A DNA stretch of 64,000 bases from Wuchereria bancrofti. Its lineage: Eukaryota; Nematoda; Chromadorea; Rhabditida; Onchocercidae. The translations under genes and the position numbers were made by a program. Below, piece after piece: positions 52,201-64,000 of the stretch (positions are counted from its first letter, which is position 1; each line of letters starts with the position of its first letter). The stretch is from contig SSBO01000007.1 of assembly GCA_005281725.1 (NCBI GenBank), forward strand, positions 5,304,031-5,368,030. Reading direction: 5' to 3'. The notes under the pieces were generated by a model. The model was not told the DNA's origin. It saw only the letters and a list, made by a program, of their open reading frames with translations, and searched no databases.

Positions 52201-53790
52201 GAATGTGACAAGAATTACTTTAGTGATAAATAGAAGAAAGTGTGCTGTAACTGTTAGAGAAGTTTAATTATCAGACCTTAGATGAGTAAAACAAGGATGA
52301 GACAAAACGAATTACTTCGAACTGAAAAGTTTAGGAAAAATAAGGCCCAGAAGACGACGTAAACGTATTTCTATTCGTACTACCGAGATCATCCGTCTAG
52401 ATGCTTAAAATAGGTTGGATGGTAAAGAAGTATAAATTTTGTAATCCAATTGATGAATCGTGTCTCTGAAAATATTAAAAATAAGATTAGCGCATTAGAA
52501 TAAATAAGTGATTTTATAAATGCGAAATAATTAAAGACACGGGCCAAAGGAAGGAAACAAGCCTGCTTAAAAGTCCCTCTTATTTGGAATACAGAATTTT
52601 CTCAGAGACGTGGGGTTTAATACAGTTATGGAAGCAAACATAAGTTGTATCAGAAAGCAGAAAATAATTTTCATAGCTTCCGAATCACAGTTATTATTTC
52701 TTCACTTAACTTTTCGTTCTCTGTTCTGTTAGTTCACTATAACAGTAACAGATATCACTAATTAATTTCTAAGATATATGTTAGCTTGTAGCTAATTAAC
52801 ATATTTTGATTCGACAAAGCATTATGACATTCTTCAAATTTCAATCTAATTCCACATTAATTAAAAATGAACGCATGATTCTTTCTTTGGCATTTCTGTA
52901 TCTTTCAATGAATTTAATGAAAAAACACCGAATTAATCTCATATATATCTAGTATAAACACAGAAAAGAAATAAAAGTTTAGTTATTACTGAGATGATTA
53001 ACCCTTTGAAAATTATTTCCACTTCTTCCTATCAGTGACTGTATTAAACTGAAATGGAATGATTGCTTGATCAGAAAATGATTACATGGTTTAGTTTCAA
53101 AAAGTTTCTTGATTAGCATTGCACTAAAAGCCAGGATCTGAGTTTAGTTAAGAAGAAATTCAATACTTTCAGTAAACTCCAAATACAGAAAAAAAGTTTG
53201 ACAAGAATAGAGCGTTAAAAGAGCAGAAAGAAATTGCATTTTTTTAAATATTTGATATTGTTGAGCATTAATAAATACAATTGCACTTATATATTTGATG
53301 CTAAGTCTTTATTTAACAATGAAAAAGTAAAATAACTGAAAAAAAATGTACAATAATGCTTCAGTTCAAGTTATCAATTCTTGAAAATAATGAAAATCGC
53401 GTCCTTGCTTCACCAATTTTTGACACTTCTAACAAATTATTGTTGGATCATTGAAAAAAAAGAAAAAATTATAAAGGAAAGTCTCGTAAGTCATTGTCTA
53501 ATATGCAAATATCCAAATTTTTTTCTACTTAATTAAAATATCTTTATTATCTTTATTCCAACCATTAAAATAAGTCAGCTTTCAAGAGAATGCAAATGCC
53601 TTCACTAGAGACGACTACAAGTGATTATTCATTATATTTCATAAAATGTCAAAATACTTGTTTTTAATGTTTTTCTTAATTTACAAGGCGTACCTCATTA
53701 TTCATAGTTACATCTGTCCATAAAGTTGAAAAGAGACTTTTTAATAAAGATAAGTGCAGCTTATATAGTTGTTATTGAAGTTAGATCGTC
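46280..53790. other. Poorly resolved stretch with scattered exon-like frames
   Basis: No complete gene could be built here. Coding-like segments on the minus strand include 47050-47190 (KATIFDRLKVIKTLSAFAIR), 47300-47370 (STDHKKLSAKSLRF), 48172-48306 and 48960-49020 (QTFVTLPPFVVIFGSSNW). On the plus strand they include 51725-51870 (VLPIQSVEEVLQISS) and 52325-52410 (IRPRRRRKRISIRTTEIIRL). Phases between neighbours do not agree, so they are not joined. A (TC)n run lies near 49550-49575. Confidence 0.4.
48172..48306 (-). CDS. Candidate last exon, unrecognised protein
   Basis: A 44-codon open minus-strand frame ends in TGA at 48172, with strongly protein-like composition (VQGIVLSSDLKSKRFRYVV, then SDWNHRRANDLWAIFEVEW). 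The plus-strand 68-codon frame here is its shadow. The acceptor is unclear (AG steps near 48303-48309). It vaguely recalls the first domain of the 40.7-kb gene (GI start, W followed by short strands), but the similarity is too weak to claim. Confidence 0.4.
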   Translation of the reverse strand, partial: RANVQGIVLSSDLKSKRFRYVVSDWNHRRANDLWAIFEVEWMGV

Positions 53791-55880
53791 TCATAAGGAT
53801 GAAAAATAACAAACTTTAACAATAGTTTGTGGGAATGGTGGCGGAAATGGCAGAATCCATGCGGGAAGCACGGCAGTAGCATCTTCGGCACCACAATCAC
53901 TGATCATAGCATAACTTGTAGAAGCAATTTGTGAATATAACAAAGTAATGCATTGTATTATGAAATTAAAGACGGAAAAAGCAACAAGCAGAACGATGGA
54001 CAATCTGCGTTTAACTTCACTGAAACAACCTGAAAAACATGGACACTGAAAGAGAATGAAAAATAATACAATCATATTGTGATTATGCAAAGAAAATAAG
54101 GAAAAAAAAAACACTAAAATAGGTAAATAAATAAACTTTCCGCGATGCTACGAAGGTGGATGGAAATAGGATAAGATTTTGTCTAATAAAATCTTTAAAG
54201 TTGACGAATTTACTGCCAGGAACGGTGATAATTCAACGCTTCAATAATAAGTGAAATGTTTTATAAATCACATTAAAGCTGTTGATTTCTTGGATATGAA
54301 CTAACGACGTTAAATTGAATTAATAATAATTAGCCTGTAACAATTTACCGTTTATCCATCTAATATGATAAGAGATGATACAATTCAATTGCACTTTCTC
54401 ATGACTCTCAGTAGTGAAAACATTATGTAACCACAGCAAATGAGAATTTAAAATATCATTTTGATAAGTTGTAATATGAGCATTTGATAAAATCTTACCT
54501 GTAAAATAAAACCATTCCTTGGCTGTGTGTTTACCAACTTCTTCATTTTTTGTATAATTTTGTAACAGAATTAGTGGAGAACACTTCAACTGACTGCTTA
54601 TACAACATGAATGTGGCAAATAACAGCCATTCCTCGTGCAATGAGACCATTGATTTTTCCTGACGGTTATCAGTTGGCTGAATTTGCAGTTGACAAATTT
54701 TAAAATTCGTAATTCTAGAAAGAAATGAAAATTAGATTTGGCGTATAACTTGATGGGAATATATGGCAATGGTTGTATAAAAGCATGTCTATGGGCATGT
54801 ATTTGTGTTGAATATAGACTGATTGAATATTTGACTGTTGTTAGAATTCAATAAGTTGTCGAAATAAGTATTTGAAAAAGTAGTTCTGTAATGTTAAATG
54901 TAAAAAAGAAGTTGGGATGTAGATTTTTCTGAAAGAAATTTGAATTAAATCACTGAAGACAATCAGCGAGAATTTGAACTGAATACTAAATAATGAAGTA
55001 TGTAAATGTGGAAAACAATTTAAAAATGAACAGTACAATTGCTTTATATTAACGTCACTTCATGAAAGCATAGAGCGTTAAAAGAAACAAATCTAACTTA
55101 CGATTCTAATAAGTTATTGTTGGCTGTTAGAGGTAACCAGTCTTCATAACCAAAAACACCACAACATTCGAAAAACCCTTGCAACCAATTCATTTCATGA
55201 CGATCTGTTCGTTTTGTACTAAAGCTGATCATACGCTAAAAATGGAATATCTTTGTTGATGAATGATATTTCTCTTAAATTTCTCAAAAAAAAAAGAAAA
55301 TTCCAAAGTCAATCTTTGATCCCAAGCTTACTTTCAAGAAGGAAATGAAAATAATAATTCTTTACAATATTGCCGAAAAGCTTGCTTCACCTCAGCTATT
55401 CCAATTTTTAAGAAAGTATCGAACTTTCGATAATAAATGATAGTGACAACAGTGATAAATAAGGAGAAAATGAGTGAGATCACTAGAACCGATATTAACA
55501 GCTGAAATATAAAAGTACTAATTAACATTTCTGCATTTTCTGTCAACTTCAGTGATCTTTTACAAGTTGCACTGATTCTATTTCATCAGATAACTTCAGT
55601 GAAACTTCATAAGGAGCTTCATAAGAGGAGATTTTGTCATTCAATTCAAAAGGAGAATGAATCTTTGATGAAAATGAAAAAAACATTCAGGAGAATAAAA
55701 CAGATTAACCTTAAGATACTGCGAACTCCATCTCGAGTAAGCTTCTTGTTGTTCGGCAAAAGCAATTATCGAGTAGACGTGAACCGCCAACATGAACAAC
55801 TGCAGTACGGCAGTCACGAAAGGTGTTAGGCCCACCAAGTAACTAGCCAATTTATGATGGATAACGAATTGTGTTACATT
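53791..55880 (-). CDS. Tetraspanin, N-terminus not resolved
   Basis: Minus-strand exons 55710-55880, 55391-55501, 55102-55235, 54499-54677 and 53791-54029 join in phase to give 277 visible residues. Two hydrophobic segments (about 10-35 and 58-80) precede the large extracellular loop. The loop has the hallmark CCG (GFFECCGVFGYEDW, CCG at 118-120) and a PHSCC motif, with further cysteines. The loop ends in FTGCFSEVKRR, and the last membrane helix follows (LSIVLLVAFSVFNFIIQCIT). These are diagnostic for tetraspanins, which organise membrane protein assemblies. The cytosolic tail is Pro-rich (PAWILPFPPPFPQ). One membrane segment and the start codon are missing; no clear first exon was seen upstream to 57.5 kb. 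Exon 2 could use a different donor, but GAG/GTGAAG keeps the frame. Confidence 0.8.
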
Positions 55881-57536
55881 CTGCCTATAACTTCAAAGCT
55901 TTTTGATAATATGAAAACAAACGCAATCTTTCATTTCGGATACGTTTTTAAATCACGCTGATCACGTCAAATGTTAAAAATTACACGCCAATTCCAGCTT
56001 GTAGTTAAGTCAAACGCATATTTGATGACATTTGGCGAGGATTACTGTATGTCAGCAAAAAGTTTTATCAAGAAAGCTGTGCCTTCTTTCTGGAATCGGA
56101 AGAAAAAATGGTAACCAGCGCGTATAGTTATAGTACCAAGCAAGAAATAACGTAAGGAAACACGCACGCCAGTATTGGTAGTATCAAGAAATGACTGGTT
56201 TCACTGATAAAAATGAAGAAAGCAGAGATAGCGTGCAAGAAACATGCCACCAAAGCATATTTCCTGCGTCTTGCGTGATCCATACGCATCAATGGATATA
56301 CCATTCTTGTCTAAATCATTTAGATATGTCATTGATCATAAGGTCATGGGTCATAAGGTCATGGATCATAAGTTAGGTGAGGTTTTCTTTACATTCACGC
56401 ATAATGAATTATGGTTAATCTCATAAACTGATTCTAATCCAGTTTCATTTTCTAAATATAATGATTGAATATAAACTTCTGTTTGACCCGTCCGTCAAAC
56501 TGCTAAAGTGTTGAGAGTAGTTGAACTCATATGTAACAGCATGCTAGAATGAGCATAAGCCATGCTTGAGACTATCAGTTCCACATCCTATCACATTCAG
56601 TAAACTTATTAGTAAGCAGTAGTTTGATCTTTGATCCTTTCATTCTATCTATCAAGTAGTTCAAGCACCTGTGTTTATCTTCAATTTGAATGAAATGGTA
56701 AGAACGACCATAAACGAATCTTTCGTACGGATACAATAACTGTTTCTGTTTGAATATCTTCCAATAATTATGACAAATGAAGTGCAGCACAGATAAAAAT
56801 TAGAAAAGTTTGTGAGAAGCAATATGCTGTTGTATGCTTCACTCACACCAAAACATATAAGGTGGTTTGCCACCCACTGTTTATTACTGCTAAACATCAG
56901 ATTCTTAACCCATCGTGTTTGGATATATTAACCCAAAATTCAAAAAAAAACTTCTCATGGAGATTTTCCTTCCTGTTAACACAAAAATCATTTTTTAATA
57001 TGAAGATAAACATAGGTGTTTCAATCAGAAAATAATATTTGTACTAAAAGAAAGGAAATCCCCATAACAATTCATAAAAAACTTTTTCAAAATGACTGTG
57101 CTTACCTTTTTACCAATTTCAGAATCTTGAGAAAATTTGTTGAACATGAAATGCTGATGAAAAGTTTTATGATTTATTATGATGGAAAATTCAAAATACC
57201 CAAAAATCCAAAAATCGACAAACTATACAAATGTAATGGTGAAAGTTACGAATACTTACAAATCATAAACATACAATGTAATTTTTAAACCGATTCTCAA
57301 CGACAGATTGGTGTAAATTGACAAAACCACCTCACATGAGAACCCTATGGTAACAGGAACCTAAAAATGAAATTTGCATTGTTTTTTATGCAGTAGATCT
57401 TCTTTTCTTTTAACTCGTAATCAGACTTTATAACACACTGTAAATACAAATATTGTATAATAAGAAATTAAATAGTATCGCATCACTGTATATCACAAAT
57501 AAATTCACACCGATTAGAAAACCAATCCAGCTTTTT
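55881..57536. other. Region upstream of the tetraspanin; no firm gene
   Basis: This should contain the missing tetraspanin start. A minus-strand hydrophobic frame near 56080-56185 (VSLRYFLLGTITIRAGYHF) is a weak candidate. A 90-codon plus-strand frame at 57016-57288 is Lys/Asn-rich with no motif. A perfect TTGCGTGA lies at 56271-56278. Confidence 0.4.
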
Positions 57537-60500
57537 TTACAGAAGCAGTAACATGTCAACAAATTGTTGAGGAGTAACACGCACCGAAGGTGTATCTTTC
57601 GATATACATGGATGTCCATGATCCTGAAGGTAATACGCTCATGGTTTTTACAATAGGATTCACATTTCAATATTGTGATTAAGCAATAAAATTAAAATAA
57701 AACACATCGCCTCACATATCCTATGCTCAACAAAAAATTTCATTTCTAATCCGAAATCCCCTAGTTAAGAAAAGGAAAATTACATTTTCACAACCGTAAA
57801 CAAATATAGAAAAACTTTATTTAGAAATTAATGCCAAAAGTAATAAAAATACTACCTTCCAAAATATCGCTTTACAATGGCAACAGAGATGAATTAAATC
57901 AGCATAAAATTCTCGCAGTCCACAATGTTTTTTAAGTTCGAAGAACGCATGACGCCAGGAAATCGGATCTTTCTTAATTTTCGCAGTTTGCTCTTGCGTA
58001 AAGTGAAAACTGCATAAAGATGCCCAAAGCTGTTCTTCTTTTTTGACAATGGCATCCAAAACTTCATGTGCTTTAGCAACTTCAAGCAGCGAAACGTGAT
58101 CAGGAAGTTTTCTGTACAAAAAATCATGCTTAATCAACATAAACATTTAGAAATAGCTTGAAGAAGTGCAATGTGAAAATTCAGAAAAGTATTGAAACTG
58201 TAGACCTATCCACTACTTATCTGTTGTATTTGAATGCTTGACTCAACCAAGTAAGAGATAACTATCAGAAACAAAAGAGATAACAAAATAACTTGAACAG
58301 TCCTGTTAAAACTGGAATGACTATTGCTCCTTAATGATTATGATTTAAAAGAATCTATACCGCAATAAAGAAAGGAACGACCGAACTACAACAATAAACT
58401 TTTATATGAGTGGTCCAAACATTTCGAGTGCTAAAAATTAACCGAAGAACAAAAAATTGATCGATGATATTTTAGTAACTCCACCGCTTTATATAATATT
58501 AGTGATATTATTTCTTTCTATTAAGGATTTCTACTTAAAACAAAAACATACCTTAAGATGATTGACAAAATTTCTCGTGGTAAATCCATGAATGTTACTG
58601 ACTCTTCATCACTGTCCGCTAATGTACGAGGTCGTTGTTCAGAAATAAGTTCCAACAAATCGCCAATCATATTTAGCTGCTTCGAAACTAATTGAGGTGA
58701 ACCATATAAGTGACCCTCAAGACCCGTACCAAAATCACAGACAAGAGATCGTGCTATGGATATGTGGAGGTCCCTCTCGACACCTAAATATTCAAGCAAA
58801 TGTTAGGATCTTAGTATTCCAGTGATATTTTCCTGTTTTTTTATTTTTGACCTTTTTCAAATTACTGCAGTAGAAGATTTGTACATGATGACCTCAAAAA
58901 ATTTATAAAATACTTTCTTTAAATGAAAATAAAACTAACATATAAGTACAATTGCCTTAATAATGGAAAGTAGAGCTTTTCGAGCAGTAGCACTAAGATT
59001 CTGCAACTTCTCCTGAACGAGGATTTGCACAACCTGCAAATAAATTGCATGAGGAATGTGTGCATTTAATATTTACACATTCAATTCAACGAACAAAAAA
59101 AAAAGTTCTTTAAACCTTACATTCTAATATTTAAAACTTACTTTACAGATATAATTGAATCTCCGGACATCGCTCACAGCTCGTGCCAAGTCCAATCGAT
59201 GAAATGCCTCACTCATACTTGTACATCCAACAAACTGAATAAGGTGAATTGTTGCAAACAAACCTCAACAAGTAAACATACCAAAGGCACTGCGTTGAAT
59301 TCCAAATTATTTCTCATCTCACGAAATTTTATAACTCTGCATACTCTGTTAGTTTTGCTAAACAAACCATTCAAGAAATTCAAGTAAGCACCGTTTTCTC
59401 ATAATTGTACATGTTTAATTTTAAAATAAAGAATATCTAAAAAATTCAATCATTAGATTGCGAACCGCCTGAGAATGCTCAGAAAGCTTTTTAAACTCGT
59501 ATATGAAATAAAATCAATAATTTGACCACGAAAGAAATTGGTCTTTCAAAATGTAGCATCCAGTAGTTATAATTGAAAGATTTAAAAAATTCAGTAGTGC
59601 TAACTTCCTTGGATTTTCCAGTTTTGACGAAACAGTGTGGAATCCAATCATCACCTTCTGAAACTGGAAATGTCTTTTTGATTAATGTAAAAACTGAACT
59701 TTTTCATCGAGAAGAGGGGAACTAACAGCAGTTAAGTATCAGACGCCAATATCAGGTCATTTCTACTTTCATCGTGATCATTCTTTCATTAAAGTACATT
59801 TAACATATGCCGGCATCGACTTAGCTTATCCAGCAGTCATCAAAATGAATAGTTCAAATCAACTTAGCTGAAGAAGTAAAGGATAAGCAGAAGTTACCGG
59901 AATCATCAGTATCCGATCGCTGACAATTTTCATCGTTACTTGATAGCGACATCGAAGAAATATTTTTCACTAGTGAACTGCAAACTGGTGACCGAATTGT
60001 ATCAACTGCTTCTTCCACCTGCTACAATTTAAAAATTCAACATGCATTAAGTTCTTTTTTTATTAGTAAGACAATAAAAGCAAGATTTGACTTCATACAG
60101 ATAAAAACCTCTCACACTTTTATGGAATTCACCTTTCTGTGAAGTTTCGTTACAGTAGTGCTTGTCGGAAAGTCAGAATCATTGTACGGAATTTTTTCTC
60201 TTCAATATATATTTGCCGAAGAATGAAAGTCAAAAAGACTTCTACTTTAAGATTAGGATTCCTTCCCTAAAGAGAACTGGAGTAAAAACAAAGCTGTTCG
60301 AATGAATATTCAAAAACAAGAATCATGAACTACCCATCATCTGTTTGAAATGTTTTTGAAAGATGTCATTGATATTTGGAAGTTATATCGACTGATCGGA
60401 TAAAAAAATATCCTGTACTTATGAGATATTTCTTAAAGTTTAGCAGTATCCAACTGGGACTTGATATAACCTCAAGTTTTTCGCTGATGTTTGTTAAAGT

Positions 60501-60928
60501 AAGATGATTTATTGATACTCTCCGGTATGCACTTAACGCTATATATCATTGAGACTGACATGTTTATCAGTAAAAGAAATCATGCAAAAAGTGACTGCTT
60601 CTTTCAAATAAATTATTTTAAGAGCATGGTACTTATTCGACCTAAAATAAATCATCTTTCTAGAAATTTTCTCAATTACATTTGTAAAGTGTGACATTGG
60701 GATTCGCATCATTAAGAGTACAATACTTCCATAAAGTTTACTTCATATGAATCACTTTTTCTCAGTAAAACGACAGTTCTACTCTCTTCTATCTAAAAAT
60801 CTGACCAAAGTGAATTCATTAACAATTACCTGAATTGGTCGTAGTTTCACTTGTTCCCATCCATCGGTATTGGAGCACCATACCCAAGTTTCACCGGGTG
60901 CTCGCCAGTCCTTCCCGATAAACGGCAT
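57537..60928 (-). CDS. mfb-1: Atrogin-1/MAFbx-type F-box protein (FBXO25/FBXO32 family)
   Basis: Substrate-recognition subunit of an SCF ubiquitin ligase; the vertebrate relatives drive muscle atrophy. Eight minus-strand exons: 60830-60928, 59898-60021, 59605-59663, 59142-59234, 58940-59033, 58552-58783, 57856-58111, 57537-57623. They join in phase to give 347 residues, against 355 in human FBXO32. The start MPFIGKDWRAPGETWVW matches the family's MPFLGQDWRSPG opening. MSEAFHRLDLARAVSDVRRF corresponds to the conserved GEAFNRLDF region. The F-box spans about 219-265 (FMDLPREILSIILRKLPDHV, then QLWASLCSFHF). The family's C-terminal part follows (LIHLCCHCKAIFWK, DHGHPC). Exon 2 has a NAGNAG acceptor, so one Gln may be included or skipped. 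C. elegans has one such gene, mfb-1, and orthology is inferred. Confidence 0.93.
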
Positions 60929-61121
60929 TTTCCGTATTTTACAAGATCAAGATGAAGAGAACAGTTGGAAAGAACTGTACCCCCTGAGGGTACGTAATGA
61001 CAAACTTCTTTCTTTCAAACGAGTTGACCCACTCTTCCGAAACGATAATAAAATGTACTGGTCGTTTGAACACGAAATGAATGGAGACGAACCGGAATGG
61101 CTTATGATGGCACAAAACTAA
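60860..61121 (+). CDS. Exon-like frame antisense to the F-box 5' end
   Basis: A plus-strand frame open for at least 84 codons ends in TAA at 61119-61121. Its C-terminal 60 codons have a natural composition (ENSWKELYPLRVRNDKLLSF, then NKMYWSFEHEMNGDEPEW). The first part overlaps F-box exon 1 and may be shadow. There is no in-frame ATG until near the end, so it would need an upstream exon. It could be the last exon of an opposing gene or chance. No family is recognised. Confidence 0.3.
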
Positions 61122-63558
61122 CCCACCTTTCCTCTCCTATCTCTTCTTTCCTCTCCAACAAGACGAGTCCACCTGAAGCATAATTAATTGATTGAAAAGA
61201 TCTTCTCGAACTTCACATCATTGATACTTCACGTTAAACTTTCACAGATAACATTGTGGATGGCACGGATAAATCGGCATTTCTTTCTGGTTCACTCTTA
61301 ACTATCTTCAAACACATCACCTGATTAGCAGAAATGGCAAAAAAATAGAAGAAAGTACAAATAGTTATCAGACAGCTGCACATCTCAACAAAATAATGTA
61401 GGAAAAGCAGATGAACCTATACTGAAAAAGATAATGTGCCAAGAAATACTGCAATTCTCCCTCACTCTTCATCTGAAACCTACTCATAATCTCAATATCA
61501 TAAGATGACATATATATATGCAAATTCTAAGACATTTCCACCTATACATCTGTTAATATTATATAATGAAAGGATATGTGTGCCTGCATGCAGCATAGCT
61601 TAATTTACACGCAATTTAATGTCATGTTGACAGGAAGTACCACTTAAAGCTTATACGGATGCGAGAAATCCAGCACTGCTTCAAGGTTTGATATTGCTAT
61701 CTACTTGTTTCACCTCTTCGGTATTATCAGAGAATGAAAAGGTGTACATCAGGAGAACTTCCATCAAAAATTGTAAAATTATCAAAAGAAAAAATTATAG
61801 CTTAATTAACATAGGACCTTTCTACGCATAAAATCTAATGCTATATTACACCCTAATTTCCTCTACTAGTACTCTGCTCCTAATTACAGATTGTATTGTC
61901 AAACTGTAGAAGTACCTTATGACAATGTCTTGAAATGACCACAATCAATGAGAATGACATTTGCTCTATTTTATTTACCTCTATTTCTCTTACATAAATT
62001 GCTTTCTAAATGTTTTCCTTCTCTGCCAACTTCCATTCTCTGATGGTCTTATCCTTCACAAAATTCATTCATAGATTTATATGATTGGATTTCCACAACT
62101 GATCAGTGGCCGACTCTCAGAGATACCTATCAGAAAAGGAATCTACTCATTTCCCAATCTATAAGCATGTTTAGAGTTTCACAAGGAACATTTATCACTA
62201 CCTGAACACAGGCATTACTTACGCACTATTTAATCATATGTTATCCTATCAGACATATTTAATTTAAGCTTGTTTTGTCAATAAAATAAAGGGAATGCAA
62301 TTTCATGTACACTACATACTGTAATGAGACGATAAACAGAAGAGAAGCAATTGACTGCGAAGTATACAAAAACAGTTTGCAATGATTTGATTGATGTATA
62401 TGAGATGATGAATTGCTCCAGTTAGCATGTTATCATTAGCCTTCCTTATAAAGCATCATCGTACATCGTATAAATAATGTCAAACAGCGCTCCAGCAACA
62501 ACATTGAAATCAATATGTGATGTAAAATATTTAGAGAGAGAGAGAGAGATGAACTGACTACCTTATTTAACTCATTCTATAATGATTTCATAACTCAGAC
62601 TAGTTTTTACGATCGCATTCAGTCTTATACCGTTCCAACAGAGAAATGAACGATGAATGTTGCAACTTTAGAACTATAAGCTAACATTCCTTTAAATATA
62701 ATGTATCATCTTTCCAATTACTGTTTAATAGTCAGTATAGATGTGTACACATAATATTCCACAACCTCAGCTTCTGTTCACTCTACTCACTTATTATCAG
62801 TCTCGCTTCTCTCATAACGAAAATAACATATTGGGTCGATAGTGAGGAGAAATCAATAATCATTTCAAAGTACTCAACAACACAACGAAATTTATTGATA
62901 TTCTTGCCAATTTGCTATTCTCTATAGGGAGAACAAAATGTTCTATGCCCAAAGTCTTCGTATATATCAAGCATATATTAAGATCACGCCTCCACATACA
63001 AATCTGGTGCAAAATCACTAATAAACGGAATCGAGAGTTAAATCCCAGCCTTTGCTGATGGAAGGATGTAGTGATTCAAATCTACAACAAACTGATGCAG
63101 AATCCCCACTCTAGAATTCCGAGAATTCTCCAGAATACTCTCTTTCTCCGTTTAAATAGAAATCAGCCTTTCCATCTGATTTGTCCTTGCACTTACCGAG
63201 CAACCATCCGCAGAGTTGTTGAATGTGAGAGATGCTGCACAGCACAGACAAATTTTATGTGTTGCTGAATGCTCAAAACAAACAATCGCTTTGAAAGAAA
63301 TTTCAGAATGTTTATGTCAAGAACACTTTTCCAAAGTACTTGCATAGCAGTGGTTGAGTAATTCTTCTCTATCAATACCAAATAGAAGTAAGGAACTAGT
63401 ATAACCAAGTTTATACATGCACATATTTTTATTTTAAAGTCTTCATTGATCTCAAAACATTTCAGCGACAACGATACCGTATCATCTTCTTCCTTTCTAC
63501 ATTCTACCTCATATCAAAGGCAGTGTTCCACTGTAAAAAGAAATATTCCTTCTGATTA
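61122..63558. other. Intergenic region with no supported gene
   Basis: This lies between the 5' side of the F-box gene and the 3' end of the next minus-strand gene. It includes an (AG)n run near 62531-62549. Short frames near 63060-63110 (+) and 63193-63471 (-) lack domains and splice partners. Confidence 0.5.
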
Positions 63559-63878
63559 TCATGATACTGGTCTAAGTCGAATCTTCTTTGTTTCTTGGTC
63601 ATACACAGCACACAAACCTAATTCTCTCAACAAACCATCTCGTTCGATAATTGCTGATGGTTCCTGTAATGAAACAAACGCTAGAAATTCCAAAATTTCT
63701 GTATAAAAAAAAGTGAAATCAAAAGTTTACATCCTGATAATATAGACATACACATACAAAATACACACATAAAAATACACAAATAGAGAAGTGCTACCTC
63801 TGAAAGTTGAGCAAGTCGTAACTGATTTGGTGAATAACCTAAAACCAAATGTCGCAGAGCAGCAATTGCATAAAGTCT
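63559..63878 (-). CDS. Last two exons of an unrecognised gene, cut by the window edge
   Basis: Minus-strand exons 63798-63878 and 63559-63663 join in phase 0 and end in TGA. The acceptors are TTTCAG and TTACAG, and the donor is GAG/GTAGCA. The encoded end reads RLYAIAALRHLVLGYSPNQL and then IERDGLLRELGLCAVYDQET, followed by a short basic tail. It looks like a soluble helical protein. The 5' part lies beyond 64,000. I do not recognise the family. Plus-strand frames over the last exon are shadows. Confidence 0.6.
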
Positions 63879-64000
63879 CTGAAATTATAACTCATGGCTT
63901 TTTTCATCCTTACATTTTGCAAATTTCATTAGTTGCAGTTTGTTGTGGGTTTTCATTTTGCTGAGAAATAAATCAAGTGCAATGAAATATGAAGTGGAGC

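Overview
The window looks like nuclear DNA from a nematode, probably a spirurid (clade III) worm. The genus is not determined. It is very AT-rich. Genes are split into many small exons joined by introns with nematode-style TTTCAG acceptors. The best-preserved gene matches Caenorhabditis AHR-1 from its first residues onward. There is no sign of bacterial, viral or transposon genes. Exon structures below were joined by hand from reading frame, splice signals and phase; no transcript or database search was available.

Layout. (1) 1-17,008: the complete aryl-hydrocarbon-receptor gene ahr-1 (+ strand, 19 exons, 798 codons), with a tRNA-Gly(GCC) inside intron 12. Its upstream flank carries a perfect CRE palindrome and two TTGCGTG xenobiotic-response cores. 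(2) 20,106-22,831: a convergent minus-strand gene for a tamalin/CYTIP-type PDZ scaffold with a long acidic tail. (3) 22.8-40.7 kb: an 18-kb gene desert of simple repeats, a GAAT minisatellite, two long (CA)n tracts and two perfect fold-back palindromes (arms of 381 and 761 bp). These palindromes meet at the single N of the window and are best explained as an assembly join. (4) 40,737-42,033: a four-exon unrecognised gene (+). (5) 43,722-45,852: a minus-strand gene for a small protein of two tandem Ras-association domains. (6) 46-53.8 kb: a poorly resolved stretch with several exon-like reading frames, mostly minus strand. (7) 53,791-55,880: a tetraspanin (minus) whose N-terminus was not found. 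(8) 57,537-60,928: a complete atrogin-1/MAFbx-type F-box gene (FBXO25/FBXO32 family, mfb-1 of C. elegans; minus). (9) 63,559-63,878: the last two exons of an unrecognised minus-strand gene that runs off the right edge.

The genes belong to unrelated processes: bHLH-PAS transcription, PDZ scaffolding, Ras/Rap binding, a membrane tetraspanin and SCF ubiquitin ligation. No operon or pathway cluster is evident. The strongest oddities are the paired fold-backs at the N, the compact tandem-RA protein, a frame break between two coding-like segments near 46.0 kb, and an exon-like reading frame antisense to the 5' end of the F-box gene.
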